From NCBI RefSeq assembly GCF_000526635.1, contig NZ_JAGL01000002.1:1-64000 (forward strand): DNA of 64,000 nt, in the 5' to 3' direction. Below are positions 29,298-38,755 of the stretch, one piece after another (position 1 is the first letter of the stretch; each line of letters opens with the position of its first letter). The notes below the pieces were generated by a model. It was not told where the DNA came from, ran no database searches, and worked only from the letters and a program-made list of their open reading frames with translations. Source of the stretch: Aminobacter sp. J41. Its GTDB lineage: Bacteria; Pseudomonadota; Alphaproteobacteria; Rhizobiales; Rhizobiaceae. The position numbers and the translations under genes were made by a program.

Positions 29298-31859
29298 CTA
29301 GCTGCGCGGCTTGAGATTCTCCGGGTCATACAGCGGCTGGTAGCCGACCGCCGCGACCTCGACCGGGTAGGTCTCGTTGAAGTAGACGACCTCGAGCTTG
29401 CGGCCTTCCTGGCAGTACGCCCACGGCAGGTAAGCGAGCGCGATGTTCTTGCCGATGGTCGGGCCGTAAGCGACCGAGGTCGTGTAGGAGCGGCGACCGA
29501 GTTCGTCGACCAGCACTTCCTTCGTCTCCGGATCAAGCACCGGCATGTTGCCGACGGGGTAACGCTTGACGCCATTCGAGTCGGTGTTTTCCGTCATCAC
29601 CAGCGTGCAGAGCATTGCCGGCTGGTGTGCCCGCGCCTTGTATTCGAGGTGCTTGGCCTTGCCGCGGAAGTCCGCTTCCTTGACCTTCGGGCGCGCAAGG
29701 TCTGCCTCAATGAGGTTGTACTGGGTGATGAGGTCCGCGTTCTGCAGGCGCAGGCTCTTCTCCATGCGGCGCGAGTTCGCATAGGTCTCGACGCCGAACG
29801 CCATCACGCCGGTTGAGCGCAGCGCGTCCCAGACGGCCAGGCCGTCCTCATAACGCATGTGCAGCTCCCAGCCCTGCTCGCCGACATAGGAGATGCGGAA
29901 GGCGGTGACGTCCTTGCCGGCAATGCGGATCGGCTTGATCGCCGCGAACGGGAAGTTTTCCGGCGAGAGCCCTGCCGGGTCCTCGACCACCTTCTGCAGC
30001 GTGACGCGTGCGTTCGGGCCCCAGATGCCGATGGTGACGTACTTCTCGGTGACGTCGGTGATGGTGACGTCGAAGCCTTTGTCCTCGGCGACGCGGCGCA
30101 TGTAGTGGAAGTCACGGGGGCCGGCATCGGCACCGTCGATGACGCGGCAGCGGTCCGCCATGCGGATGACCGTCAGGTCAGCCCGCACCATGCCTTCGTC
30201 ATCGAGGAAATGGGTATAGATGCCCTTTCCGATATTTCCGTCGCCGCCAATCTTCGCCGCGCAGAGCCACTCCATCAGTTCGACGTGGTCGGGACCTTCG
30301 ACATCGTAGATCGCAAAGTGCGACAAGTTTACGATGCCGCAATCCTCGCTCATGGCGAGATGCTCGGCGTTCGACACGCGCCAGAAGTGGCGGTTGTCCC
30401 ACTCGTTCTCGCGGACCGGCACGCGGTCACCGTACTTTTCGAGCAGGTGCTCGTTGGCAGCGTAGCCGTGCGCGCGTTCCCAGCCGCCCAGTTCCATGAA
30501 GTAGCCGCCGAGTTCGACCTCACGCTCGTAGAACGGCGAACGGCGGATGTTGCGGCCGGTCGCATAAGGCTCGCGCGGGTGCACGGCCGGGAAGTAGATC
30601 TTTTGCGCGGCTTCGTAGCAGCGGCCTTCGATGAACTTCTCGCCCAGCTGGTGCGGGTAGAAGCGGGCGTAGTCGATCGACGAATGGTCGATCGAGGTGC
30701 GGCCGTCGGTCATCCAGTCAGCAATCAGCTTGCCGTAGCCCGGGCCATCCTTGACCCAGATGCCGACGCAGTACCAGAGGCCCCTCACCTTCTGGCTCTC
30801 GCCGCAGGACGCACCGCCTGCGGCCGAGACCTGCAGCAGGCCGTTGAAGGAGTGGCTTTCATTGTAGCCGAGCTCGCCAAGGATCGGCGTCAGCTCGATC
30901 GCGCGCTCCAGCGGCTCGAGAATCTGTTCCATCTCAAGGTCGCGTTGCGACGGCGACAGGCGCGCCTCGTGCTTTTCCAGGAGTTCGCGCGGGTGGCAGA
31001 GGCGCGGATTGTCCGTCTCGTAGTAGCCCCACTCGATCTGGCCGCCCTCGGTGGTCTTCGGGTCCCCGGTGTCGCGCATGTAGGCCGAGTTGCCCTGGTC
31101 GCGCAGCAGCGGGTAGCCGATCTCCTTGCCGGTTCCGGCGAACTCACCGAACGGGCCGAAGAAGGTGAGCGGGTGGTCGACCGGCATCACCGGCAGGTCC
31201 TCCCCGACCATTTCCGCGATCAGGCGGCCCCAGAGGCCTGCCGCAACGATCACATGGTCCGCTTCGATCGTGCCGCGGTGGGTGACGACGCCCTTGATGC
31301 GGCTGTTCTCGACGATCAGCGACTGTGCCGGAGTGTTGGCGAAGGCGCGCAGCTTGCCAGCCTTCTCGGCTGCATCAACCAGCTTGCCCGCCACTGTCTG
31401 CGAGCGCGGGATGACGAGGCCGGCGTCCGGATCGAACATGCCGCCCATCACCTTGTCCTGCTCGATCAGCGGGAACAGTTTCTTGATTTCTTCCGGCGAG
31501 ACGTAGTGCGCGCGGGTGCCGAATGCCTTCGCAGAGGTCAGCTTGCGCTTGATCTCCTCGATCCAGGTTTCGTCGCCGGCGCGCGCGATCTCGAGGCCGC
31601 CGATGCGGGCGTAGTGCCCCATCTTCTCGTAGAAATCGATCGAGTACTGCGTCGTCCAGACCGACAGGTAGTCGTGGCTGGTCGTGTAGCAGAAGTCGGA
31701 GGCGTGTGCGGTCGAGCCGATGTCCGTCGGAATGCCCGACTTGTCGATGCCGACAATGTCATCCCAGCCGCGCTCGACCAGATGATGCGCGATCGATGCG
31801 CCGACGATGCCACCGAGGCCGATGATGACGACCTTCGCCTTGCTCGGAAATTCTGCCAT
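29298..31859 (-). CDS. FAD-dependent oxidoreductase with GcvT domain (dimethylglycine/sarcosine dehydrogenase-like)
   Basis: This 853-residue enzyme probably demethylates dimethylglycine, sarcosine or a related amine and hands the one-carbon unit to tetrahydrofolate. The N-terminal DAO-type FAD domain begins MAEFPSKAKVVIIGLGG (GxGGxxG at 14-20), and HASDFCYT is near the covalent-flavin His region. The middle has the FAO_M domain, and the C-terminal GcvT/aminomethyltransferase domain follows (about 460-850). The start at 31859 is preferred over 31937, which adds 26 atypical residues. Together with the betaine methyltransferases and the GbdR-like regulator it suggests glycine betaine breakdown. 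Confidence 0.85.
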   Translation of the reverse strand: MAEFPSKAKVVIIGLGGIVGASIAHHLVERGWDDIVGIDKSGIPTDIGSTAHASDFCYTTSHDYLSVWTTQYSIDFYEKMGHYARIGGLEIARAGDETWIEEIKRKLTSAKAFGTRAHYVSPEEIKKLFPLIEQDKVMGGMFDPDAGLVIPRSQTVAGKLVDAAEKAGKLRAFANTPAQSLIVENSRIKGVVTHRGTIEADHVIVAAGLWGRLIAEMVGEDLPVMPVDHPLTFFGPFGEFAGTGKEIGYPLLRDQGNSAYMRDTGDPKTTEGGQIEWGYYETDNPRLCHPRELLEKHEARLSPSQRDLEMEQILEPLERAIELTPILGELGYNESHSFNGLLQVSAAGGASCGESQKVRGLWYCVGIWVKDGPGYGKLIADWMTDGRTSIDHSSIDYARFYPHQLGEKFIEGRCYEAAQKIYFPAVHPREPYATGRNIRRSPFYEREVELGGYFMELGGWERAHGYAANEHLLEKYGDRVPVRENEWDNRHFWRVSNAEHLAMSEDCGIVNLSHFAIYDVEGPDHVELMEWLCAAKIGGDGNIGKGIYTHFLDDEGMVRADLTVIRMADRCRVIDGADAGPRDFHYMRRVAEDKGFDVTITDVTEKYVTIGIWGPNARVTLQKVVEDPAGLSPENFPFAAIKPIRIAGKDVTAFRISYVGEQGWELHMRYEDGLAVWDALRSTGVMAFGVETYANSRRMEKSLRLQNADLITQYNLIEADLARPKVKEADFRGKAKHLEYKARAHQPAMLCTLVMTENTDSNGVKRYPVGNMPVLDPETKEVLVDELGRRSYTTSVAYGPTIGKNIALAYLPWAYCQEGRKLEVVYFNETYPVEVAAVGYQPLYDPENLKPRS

Positions 31860-31981
31860 GCCCACTATGCTCCGACACGATATTGCCGGGGGACTATAGG
31901 GCGATGACGCAGGCGGCACGAAGCCTGTTTGCGACATTGGACAAACGCCGCGCGACGAGCGCGGCGCTTCCTGTTGATCGC

Positions 31982-32251
31982 CTACTGGACTTTGATGCGT
32001 CCGTCCTGGATCTGGAGCTGTTCGGGGCCGGTCAGCACCTCACGGTCGCCGTTCGGCATGGTCAGGAAGCAGCCCTGCGAACAAATCTCGATCGACTCAC
32101 CCGCCGCGACCGTGACCTGCGACTGAGTCGTGCCTTCAGTGACCGCAAGCGTGTAGTCGACATCGTCGAGGTTGGTCACCGTCGCAGCCCGCGCCATGGC
32201 AGGCGAGGCAATCGCCAGCGACAGCGTCGCAACCTGGATGATTCTGCTCAT
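31982..32251 (-). CDS. Small exported protein of unknown function
   Basis: The 89-residue protein starts MSRIIQVATLSLAIASPAMA, a clear signal peptide; 13 upstream in-frame codons are unlikely. The mature part is a short beta-rich domain with one Cys pair in EICSQGCFLTMPNGD, which may form a disulfide in the periplasm. I recognise no family. It lies between the mechanosensitive channel gene and the flavoprotein gene on the same strand, with about 90-120 bases on either side, so it may be its own unit. Confidence 0.6.
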   Translation of the reverse strand: MSRIIQVATLSLAIASPAMARAATVTNLDDVDYTLAVTEGTTQSQVTVAAGESIEICSQGCFLTMPNGDREVLTGPEQLQIQDGRIKVQ

Positions 32252-32343
32252 CTGCTTTCGATGCCTCCCACCCTTGGGCGCGGGGATCATTCCCTTCGCG
32301 AATTTCTATAGTGGAACCAAGCTGAACGCCAACTGAACGAAGA

Positions 32344-34689
32344 TCAGGCTGGCGCGCCGACGTTGATCCCTTCAGCCTTGAAGCGCTCGACGATCTGGAA
32401 ACGCAGTTCGTTCTTGTACGAGGTGGTGCTGGTGATGTCGGCGACGAAGGCCTTGATGGTGAAGTTGAGCGCGGCATCGGTGAAGCCGTCGAAGGTGACA
32501 GACGGCGCCGGGTTCTTCAACGTCTGCGGATGTCCGGTGACGACCGCCGTCAGCACCGCATGCACGACGCGCGGGTCGTTGGAGAAGTGCACGACGATTG
32601 GAATGTCAACGCGGCCGAGACGGTTGCGATGGGTCCAGTTGCCTAGCGCCGCATTGATGAAGGTCGAGTTCGGCATGATCACGGTCTGGCGCTGGAACGT
32701 CTCTATCTCCGTCGCGCGGACGCTGATCTTGCGGACATTGCCCTCGAAGCCGCCCGCGACGATCCAGTCGCCTACCTTGAACGGCCGTTCGGCGAGCAGG
32801 ATTAGGCCGGACACGAAGTTATTGACGATGTTCTGCAGGCCAAAACCGATACCGACGGAGAGCGCACCGGCGACCAGCGCAAAGCTGGAGAGATCGATAC
32901 CCGCGGCCGACAGGCCGATCAGGCCGGCGATCAGGACACCGGCGTAGCCGACCGCTGTGCTGACGGAATTGCGTACGCCCGCGTCGACACGTCCGCGCGC
33001 CATCACCTTGCCGTCCAGCCAGCGCTGGAAGGCGCGGGTGGCGAAGTAGCCGACCATGAATACGACGATGCCGGTGACGATGCCGATCAGCGAGAAGGAG
33101 ATCGAGCCAATCCGGATCTCGTTGGCGAAGTTATAGGTCCACGAACTGATGTCGCCCCAGCGGAAGCCCCACTGCAGGAAGATCAGCGGCAGGCCGATCG
33201 CCAGCACCATGATGTTGATCATCATCGACAGGGCGAGACCGATCTGATCCTCGGTTGCCTCGTCGAGGCTGAAACGATCACTCAGCTTGCGCCCCAGACG
33301 GCTGCGCTTGAACGCACCAATTTCGGAAATCGCGCTGGCCGACAGGTAGCCGATGTACATTGTCGTCAGGATCCCGCCGGTGACGACGATCTGCTGCGAG
33401 ATGAACCGCGCAAGCCCGATGTAGCCGAGGAAAGCCGCGATGATGGTGCCGCCGCCGACCAGGTAAACAAAGGCGCGGAATAGCGGGTGCCAGCGCTTTG
33501 GTCGGCCCTCTTCGTCCTCGAACGGACGTACCCAACCAAACGAGATTACCAGCAGGCCGACGATCACCGTTGCGAAGAAACTCTTGGCGACGGTCAGCGA
33601 AAGCGGCGAGCGCATGATCTCGTTGACGCGGCCGCCGAAGAAGTCGCCTGCCGTGACCAGCGCTGTGAAGAAGACGAGCCAGAACAGGGTGTGCGCTGCG
33701 GGCGTGCGCACCGGCAGGAGCCGCCAGGCCGGCAGCTTCGGCGAGAAGATGCCGCTCGCCAGCCGGTAGACGAAGAAAACGACGGCAATGACGTTGAACA
33801 GCGCGATCATCAGCTGGTCGATGTCGCGCCTGAGGATCCCAAAGTAGTCGTAGAGGAACCAGGTTGCCGCGAAGAAGACCGCCAGTGCCGCCGTCGGGAT
33901 CAGCGTCGACCAGAAGGTAACGGACAGGCGACTGAGGTAGGTCGGATCAAGCGTCTCCGGGTCGGCAACGAACGTACGCCCGAACAGCCGCCTGCCGCCG
34001 AATGAGAGCGCGAAGGCGGCGAGCAGCGCCAAGGCCGTCGCCAGGAGAACGCTCGGCAGCTTGTAGTTGAGGACGAAGCGCAGCCACGACGCGACCGCGC
34101 TCGTGAGCTTACCGCTTTCGGTGGCGAGGTCGCGCAAGACATCCTGGTTGATCGCCGCGCCGATGTCGTAGCGCCGCGAGAGGGTGTTAGCGAACAGCTC
34201 GCGCCGCGTGCGGGCGATCTCCTCCACCATGCCGCTGATACGCACCGACAGCGCCTCGGCCTCGCCCAGCCGCGTATTGATGCTCGTCTTCTCGGTGGTC
34301 AGGTTCTGGCGCTCGGCTGCAAGCGTCGCCGGCTCACCGTCGGCCGCCGCACCAATTTCGTCGAGGCGGGCGTTGATCGCTTCCAGCCTCGGCCGGAACG
34401 CCGCTCCGCTTCCCAGCAGCTCGCGGTTCATTTCCTCGAGCTGGGCGCGGATTTCTGCAAGCACGCCATCGTCGGTGGCGTTCAGCTCCATCTGCGCCTT
34501 GAGCTGGTCGGTGCGTTTTGCAATCGCTGCGATCTTCTCGCTCTGATCGGCAGCGGCGTTCTCGCTCTCGACGGCGAGGGTCGCCGGTGCCTCCGTCCCA
34601 TCGCCAGCGTCCTGGGCCAGTGCCTGGCCGCCGAGCAGCAGCATCAGGACAATCAGGAGTCGGGGGATGGGGCGGATAGGCAGCGTCAT
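32344..34689 (-). CDS. Large MscS-type mechanosensitive channel with DUF3772 domain
   Basis: This 781-residue inner-membrane channel probably opens under hypo-osmotic stress. It has a signal peptide, a long periplasmic coiled-coil region (about 45-190; DUF3772), about ten membrane spans and a C-terminal MscS core. The pore helix with GLSAAGIDLSSFALVAGALSVGIGFGLQNIV is visible in two parts, followed by FVSGLILLAERPFKVGDWI and VRATEIETFQRQTVIMPNS. The C-terminal cytoplasmic domain is complete. Length and layout match the MscK/DUF3772 class in Hyphomicrobiales. Confidence 0.92.
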   Translation of the reverse strand: MTLPIRPIPRLLIVLMLLLGGQALAQDAGDGTEAPATLAVESENAAADQSEKIAAIAKRTDQLKAQMELNATDDGVLAEIRAQLEEMNRELLGSGAAFRPRLEAINARLDEIGAAADGEPATLAAERQNLTTEKTSINTRLGEAEALSVRISGMVEEIARTRRELFANTLSRRYDIGAAINQDVLRDLATESGKLTSAVASWLRFVLNYKLPSVLLATALALLAAFALSFGGRRLFGRTFVADPETLDPTYLSRLSVTFWSTLIPTAALAVFFAATWFLYDYFGILRRDIDQLMIALFNVIAVVFFVYRLASGIFSPKLPAWRLLPVRTPAAHTLFWLVFFTALVTAGDFFGGRVNEIMRSPLSLTVAKSFFATVIVGLLVISFGWVRPFEDEEGRPKRWHPLFRAFVYLVGGGTIIAAFLGYIGLARFISQQIVVTGGILTTMYIGYLSASAISEIGAFKRSRLGRKLSDRFSLDEATEDQIGLALSMMINIMVLAIGLPLIFLQWGFRWGDISSWTYNFANEIRIGSISFSLIGIVTGIVVFMVGYFATRAFQRWLDGKVMARGRVDAGVRNSVSTAVGYAGVLIAGLIGLSAAGIDLSSFALVAGALSVGIGFGLQNIVNNFVSGLILLAERPFKVGDWIVAGGFEGNVRKISVRATEIETFQRQTVIMPNSTFINAALGNWTHRNRLGRVDIPIVVHFSNDPRVVHAVLTAVVTGHPQTLKNPAPSVTFDGFTDAALNFTIKAFVADITSTTSYKNELRFQIVERFKAEGINVGAPA

Positions 34690-34779
34690 GCGTGCGGGCT
34701 GTCCCGTGGTGAGTGAGCCCTCGCATAGTTAGGCGAGGCTGCGAGATGCGCAAGCGGACGGAGGAAAAGCCCCCGTCCC

Positions 34780-35490
34780 CTAGCGGACGAAGGTCACGAA
34801 TTCTTCCAGCGGCGCGCGCTCGGTGCGCAGGCTGTTCTCGGGCTTGGTCGGATCCTCGTAGCCCAGGGCCATGCCGCAGACGACGATCTCCTCGTCGGGG
34901 ATATTGAGTAGCGGCCTGATCTGGCGGTGGTAGGGCGCGAAGGCCGCTTGCGGGCAGGTGTCTAGTCCCCTGCCCCGCGCCGCGATCATGATGGATTGCA
35001 AGAACATGCCGTGGTCGATCCACGAGCCCTTATTGAGCCTGCGGTCGATGGTGAAGATCATGCCGACCGGCGCATCAAAGAAGGTGAAGTTACGATCGTG
35101 CTGCGCGCGCATTCTCTCCACCTCGCGCCTGCCGATGCCGAGCGCGCTGTAGAGAGCGAAGCCGACGGTGCGGCGTCGCGTCAGGTAGGGCTCGAAGAAG
35201 TGGTCGGGATAGTAGACATACTCGTCCCACACTGCCTTCTCAGGGCGGATCCCGCTGTTGAGGATCGCGTCCGTGACCTGCTGCTTTTTCTCGCCGGTGA
35301 GGACATAGACCTTCCACGGCTGCATGTTGGTCCCGGATGGCGCGCGCGAGGCGACGCGCAAGATATCCTTGATCGTCTCTTCGTCGACAGGATCAGGCAG
35401 GAACGCGCGTACGGACTTCCGCGAGTTCAGCGCTTCATCGACGATCGCTGTTCTTTCGGACATTCCGATCTTCGTGTCTGGTGCGAGCAT
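34780..35490 (-). CDS. Nitroreductase-family flavoprotein
   Basis: The 236-residue FMN enzyme reduces nitro or other conjugated substrates with NAD(P)H; the natural substrate is unknown. Family features are SRKSVRAFLPDPVDEETIKDIL near the N terminus, the FMN-binding ASRAPSGTNMQPWKVYVL (about 47-64), and the C-terminal CGMALGYEDPTKPENSLRT. The start at 35490 has AAGG upstream; an internal ATG nine codons on (35463) is possible but lacks a ribosome site. It lies alone downstream of a gene-poor stretch. Confidence 0.9.
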   Translation of the reverse strand: MLAPDTKIGMSERTAIVDEALNSRKSVRAFLPDPVDEETIKDILRVASRAPSGTNMQPWKVYVLTGEKKQQVTDAILNSGIRPEKAVWDEYVYYPDHFFEPYLTRRRTVGFALYSALGIGRREVERMRAQHDRNFTFFDAPVGMIFTIDRRLNKGSWIDHGMFLQSIMIAARGRGLDTCPQAAFAPYHRQIRPLLNIPDEEIVVCGMALGYEDPTKPENSLRTERAPLEEFVTFVR

Positions 35491-35945
35491 GTCACGCCTT
35501 TTCGGTGCCTGAGGGGCAAATCGTTCCGTTTCGCGAGCGAGGCATAGGCGAAACCGTCACGCCAGGCAAATCCTTTGGCCCAGCAGGCGTGTGTGGGGAG
35601 GCTGGGATAAGCGGGTTTCATCGGCAAGAACGCGCTCTTGTCAGAAAAGCAGAAGGGTTCATCAAGAAAATTCGTGGTTCTCACCATCGACAATTCGGGT
35701 CCCTCCGAGGCACCCTACGTGTCGACGCTCTGGCACGAAGATCGCATCGCCGGGGAGACGCTTTCGGGCGGCTGGGGCCATCGGGTTGATCAATCCATCG
35801 CGCAGCTGTCTTGCAGTCCCCGGCGAAAAGGTGGAGTCGAGATCTTCGGCGCGCGCTACACAGCGACGATCCACCCGGACCGCCCCTTTGGAATTCGGAG
35901 AATGTGCGGCTCACGGCCTGAGCCGCCGCAGACAGAGAGACGAAA
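35491..35945. other. Gene-free stretch between nitroreductase and aminotransferase genes
   Basis: These 455 bases hold the divergent promoters of two genes. Several short frames are open on both strands, but none shows a good ribosome site, a recognisable domain or the codon pattern of neighbours. The longest (plus strand from 35638) runs 79 bases into the aminotransferase gene. I see no hairpin array or operator. Confidence 0.5.
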
Positions 35946-37142
35946 ATGCCACGACTTTCATCGCGTGTTGCCGGAATCACCCCTTCCGGCAAGGACGGCT
36001 GGGAGGTTCACTTCGAAGCAATGACGCGCCGCCAGGCGGGCGAGCCGATCATCATGCTGTCGGTCGGCGACCATGATTTCCACACGCCCGAGGCGACGGT
36101 GGAGGCTTGCGTGCGCGAGCTTCGCGCCGGGCACCACCACTACACGCAGCTTGCCGGCATTCCGCGCCTGCGCGAGGCCATGGCGAAAGCGTCGGCCGCC
36201 TGCACAGGCGTCGAGACGACCTGGCAGGAAGTGATCGGGACGCCCGGCGGCCAGGCGGCGCTGTTTGCGGCAAGCCTGGCGGCGACCGATCCTGGCGACC
36301 ACGCCATCATCGTCTCACCCTACTACGCCACCTATCCGCCGACCTTCCGTTCGGCGCTGGTGGATATTTCGGTGGTCGATGCTCCTGCGGAGAACGGCTT
36401 CCAGCCGCGCGCCGCGGACATCGAAGCGGCCGTTCGCCCCAACACGCGCGTGATCCTCATCAACACGCCGAACAACCCGACTGGTGCGGTCTACACCCGC
36501 GAGACGCTGGAAGGCATCGCAGACATCTGCCGCCGGCATGACCTGTGGTTGATCTCCGACGAGGTCTACTGGACGATCGGCGGCAACCACCAGCACCTGT
36601 CGCCGCGCTCGCTACCCGGCATGGCCGAGCGCACGCTGGTCGTGAACTCGATGTCGAAGAGCCACGGCATGACCGGCTGGCGCATCGGCTGGCTCACGGG
36701 GCCGCAGGCGATCATCGAACGGATGGTCAGCCTCAACCTCGTTTCGACCTACGGTCTGCCGGACTTCCTGTCGCGTGCAGCCATCGATGCGCTGGAGAAC
36801 AACCACGGCGTCGCGGAGATCGCGGCGCGTTACGCGGAGCGCCGCGCCGTGTTCCTCGACGCCGTGCGCAGCATGAACGGGATCGGCGTGCGCGGGTCAG
36901 AAGGCGGCATGTATGTCATGCTGGACGTCTCAGCCGTGGAGCCGGACGACGAAGCCTTCGCGTGGGGCCTGCTCAACAATGAGCAGGTCGCCGTCATGCC
37001 GGGCCGCAGCTTTGGCAAGTCGGCGAGCGGTCACATCCGCATCAGCCTTTGCCAGCCGGACGAGTTGCTGCGCGAGGCGGCAAGCCGCATCGCGCGCTTC
37101 GCCGGCAGCTATCTGGACAGGAAGATCGAGCGGCGCGCCTAA
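35946..37142 (+). CDS. Class I/II pyridoxal-phosphate aminotransferase
   Basis: The 398-residue enzyme is of the aspartate aminotransferase fold. Motifs are LSVGDHDFHTPEATVEA at about 38, GTPGGQAALFAASLA for cofactor phosphate, INTPNNPTGAVYTRETLE (about 174-191), DEVYWTI, and the Schiff-base Lys in NSMSKSHGMTGWRIGWL (about 237). The C-terminal Arg that binds the substrate carboxylate is in GHIRISLCQ. The amino acid specificity cannot be fixed. It is a single gene convergent with a small secreted protein gene. Confidence 0.9.
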   Translation: MPRLSSRVAGITPSGKDGWEVHFEAMTRRQAGEPIIMLSVGDHDFHTPEATVEACVRELRAGHHHYTQLAGIPRLREAMAKASAACTGVETTWQEVIGTPGGQAALFAASLAATDPGDHAIIVSPYYATYPPTFRSALVDISVVDAPAENGFQPRAADIEAAVRPNTRVILINTPNNPTGAVYTRETLEGIADICRRHDLWLISDEVYWTIGGNHQHLSPRSLPGMAERTLVVNSMSKSHGMTGWRIGWLTGPQAIIERMVSLNLVSTYGLPDFLSRAAIDALENNHGVAEIAARYAERRAVFLDAVRSMNGIGVRGSEGGMYVMLDVSAVEPDDEAFAWGLLNNEQVAVMPGRSFGKSASGHIRISLCQPDELLREAASRIARFAGSYLDRKIERRA

Positions 37143-37156
37143 GGCAGTCGAGCGCC

Positions 37157-37462
37157 TTACCAGCGCTCGAACATGTCCTCGAACGGATCGCGCTCGCACG
37201 CATAGACCTCGCAGCGGTCGGTGTCGCGGGTGCTGATACGCCGCGGGCGCGGCACATAGGGCGTTTCGCAAAAGCCGCGCGCAGACACGAAGCGCTCATA
37301 CGTGTACTGGCCGGTCGTGATGACTGCCGCGCCGCGCTGCCAGATCAGGTCCTGAACCTGCTGGCACGTCAATTTCCGAGCGTCCGGCCGCCTTTCCTCA
37401 GCCATCAAGGGCGTCGTCAGGGCGGCCAGCAAAAGCACTGTGGTTGCGATACGTCCACGCAT
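37157..37462 (-). CDS. Small exported cysteine-containing protein
   Basis: The 101-residue protein has a signal peptide (MRGRIATTVLLLAALTTPLMA) and a mature domain with four Cys residues (LTCQQVQDLI, RGFCETPYVP, TDRCEVYACER). These can make two disulfides. The pattern, including QVQDLIWQRGAAVITTG, recurs in short rhizobial exported proteins of unknown function. It is transcribed away from the phosphofructokinase gene. Confidence 0.7.
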   Translation of the reverse strand: MRGRIATTVLLLAALTTPLMAEERRPDARKLTCQQVQDLIWQRGAAVITTGQYTYERFVSARGFCETPYVPRPRRISTRDTDRCEVYACERDPFEDMFERW

Positions 37463-37588
37463 GTGATGATCCTTTCAAGAACCGTTTGTGCATGATCTAG
37501 CTCGACTTCGCCGTTCGGATAGTGACCTGGATCATTGAACCGACACTTCAATCGATTTAAGAGATAATCACAGTTTGAGGAGGATGCC

Positions 37589-38755
37589 GTGAGCGAGACA
37601 TTCGTGATTGCGCAGGGCGGCGGCCCAACCGCGGTGATCAACCAGACACTGGCTGGCATCGTGCTGGAAGCGCGGCGTCAGCATCCAGGCTGCCGAATTC
37701 TCGGATCGCGCTATGGCGTTCGCGGTATCCGCGATGGCGACCTCGTGGATCTGTCCAGCATACCGGAAGAGCAGCTCCGGCAGATCGCGGCGACGCCAAG
37801 TGCGGCGCTCGGTTCGACCCGCGACAAGCCGGATGCCGCCTACTGCGAAAAGATCCTCAAGGGCCTGCGTTCGATCGGCGCCACCGCCTTCATCTACATC
37901 GGCGGCAACGACACCTCGGGCACGCAGGCGATCCTGCGCGACGCGGCCGGTGGGGACATTGCCTTCGTCCACGCGCCGAAGACCATCGACAACGATCTCG
38001 AGGAAAATGACCACACGCCGGGCTTCATCTCGGCTGCCGAATTCGTCGCTGCCTCTTTCCTGTCGGTTGATCTCGACTTCCGCGCACTGCCCGGCCTCTA
38101 CTGCGGCATCGTCATGGGCCGCCATGCCGGCTTCCTGACTGCTGCTTCGACCGCCTGGCGCCTCGATGACGACAGCGGTCCGCATCTCGTCTACGTGCCG
38201 GAGCGCGCCTTCGAGCGCCACCGGTTCGTCGATGACGTCAAGCGCGTGATGGCAAAGCACGGCCGCTGCATCGTCGCCATTTCCGAGGGCATCTCGTCGC
38301 GGTCCGGCAAGTCGATGGTGGAGGAACTGGTGCCGCCGGAAATGCTGGAGCGCGACGCGCACGGCAACATCCGCCTGTCCGGCACAGACCTCGGCCAGGC
38401 GATCGAGCGCGTCATCGCCGAGGACCTCAAGGGCATTCGCGCCCGCGTCGACACCTTTGGCTACCTGCCTCGCGGCAATATCGGCATGATCAGCCCGGTC
38501 GATGCGCAGGAAGCGTTCGACGCCGGTGCCTACGCGGTGACGGTTGCCGGCGAAGGCGGCGGCTCGGTCGCGTTGCAGTATGACGGCAGCCGCATCGTCA
38601 CCCGCAAGGTCCCGCTCGAAAATGTCGCGGGCAAGACGCGCCACATGCCAGACGATTTTCTCGATGCCGACGAGAACCGTCTCTCGGCGACAGGCCGCGC
38701 CTATTTCGAGCGCCTGCTGCCGCGCCGCTACAATCCGGCGAAACCGTTCGTCTGA
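37589..38755 (+). CDS. PPi-type 6-phosphofructokinase family protein
   Basis: The 388-residue enzyme phosphorylates fructose 6-phosphate or runs the reverse reaction. The N-terminal AQGGGPTAVINQTL, the donor-site GGNDTSG (about 110-116) and the catalytic PKTIDNDL (about 130-137) are visible. Asp instead of Gly in GGND is the mark of pyrophosphate-dependent forms, so PPi is the likely donor. MGRHAGFLTAAS and EGGGSVALQYDG complete the fold. The stop codon directly abuts the stop of the convergent hpaH gene. Confidence 0.9.
   Translation: MSETFVIAQGGGPTAVINQTLAGIVLEARRQHPGCRILGSRYGVRGIRDGDLVDLSSIPEEQLRQIAATPSAALGSTRDKPDAAYCEKILKGLRSIGATAFIYIGGNDTSGTQAILRDAAGGDIAFVHAPKTIDNDLEENDHTPGFISAAEFVAASFLSVDLDFRALPGLYCGIVMGRHAGFLTAASTAWRLDDDSGPHLVYVPERAFERHRFVDDVKRVMAKHGRCIVAISEGISSRSGKSMVEELVPPEMLERDAHGNIRLSGTDLGQAIERVIAEDLKGIRARVDTFGYLPRGNIGMISPVDAQEAFDAGAYAVTVAGEGGGSVALQYDGSRIVTRKVPLENVAGKTRHMPDDFLDADENRLSATGRAYFERLLPRRYNPAKPFV

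Noticed and set aside
29859-31907. 682-codon plus-strand frame opposite the FAD-GcvT oxidoreductase gene
   Set aside because: It is antisense to a strongly recognised two-domain enzyme and has no own domain.
35638-36024. 128-codon plus-strand frame before the aminotransferase gene
   Set aside because: It runs 79 bases into the aminotransferase gene, lacks a ribosome site and shows no family resemblance.
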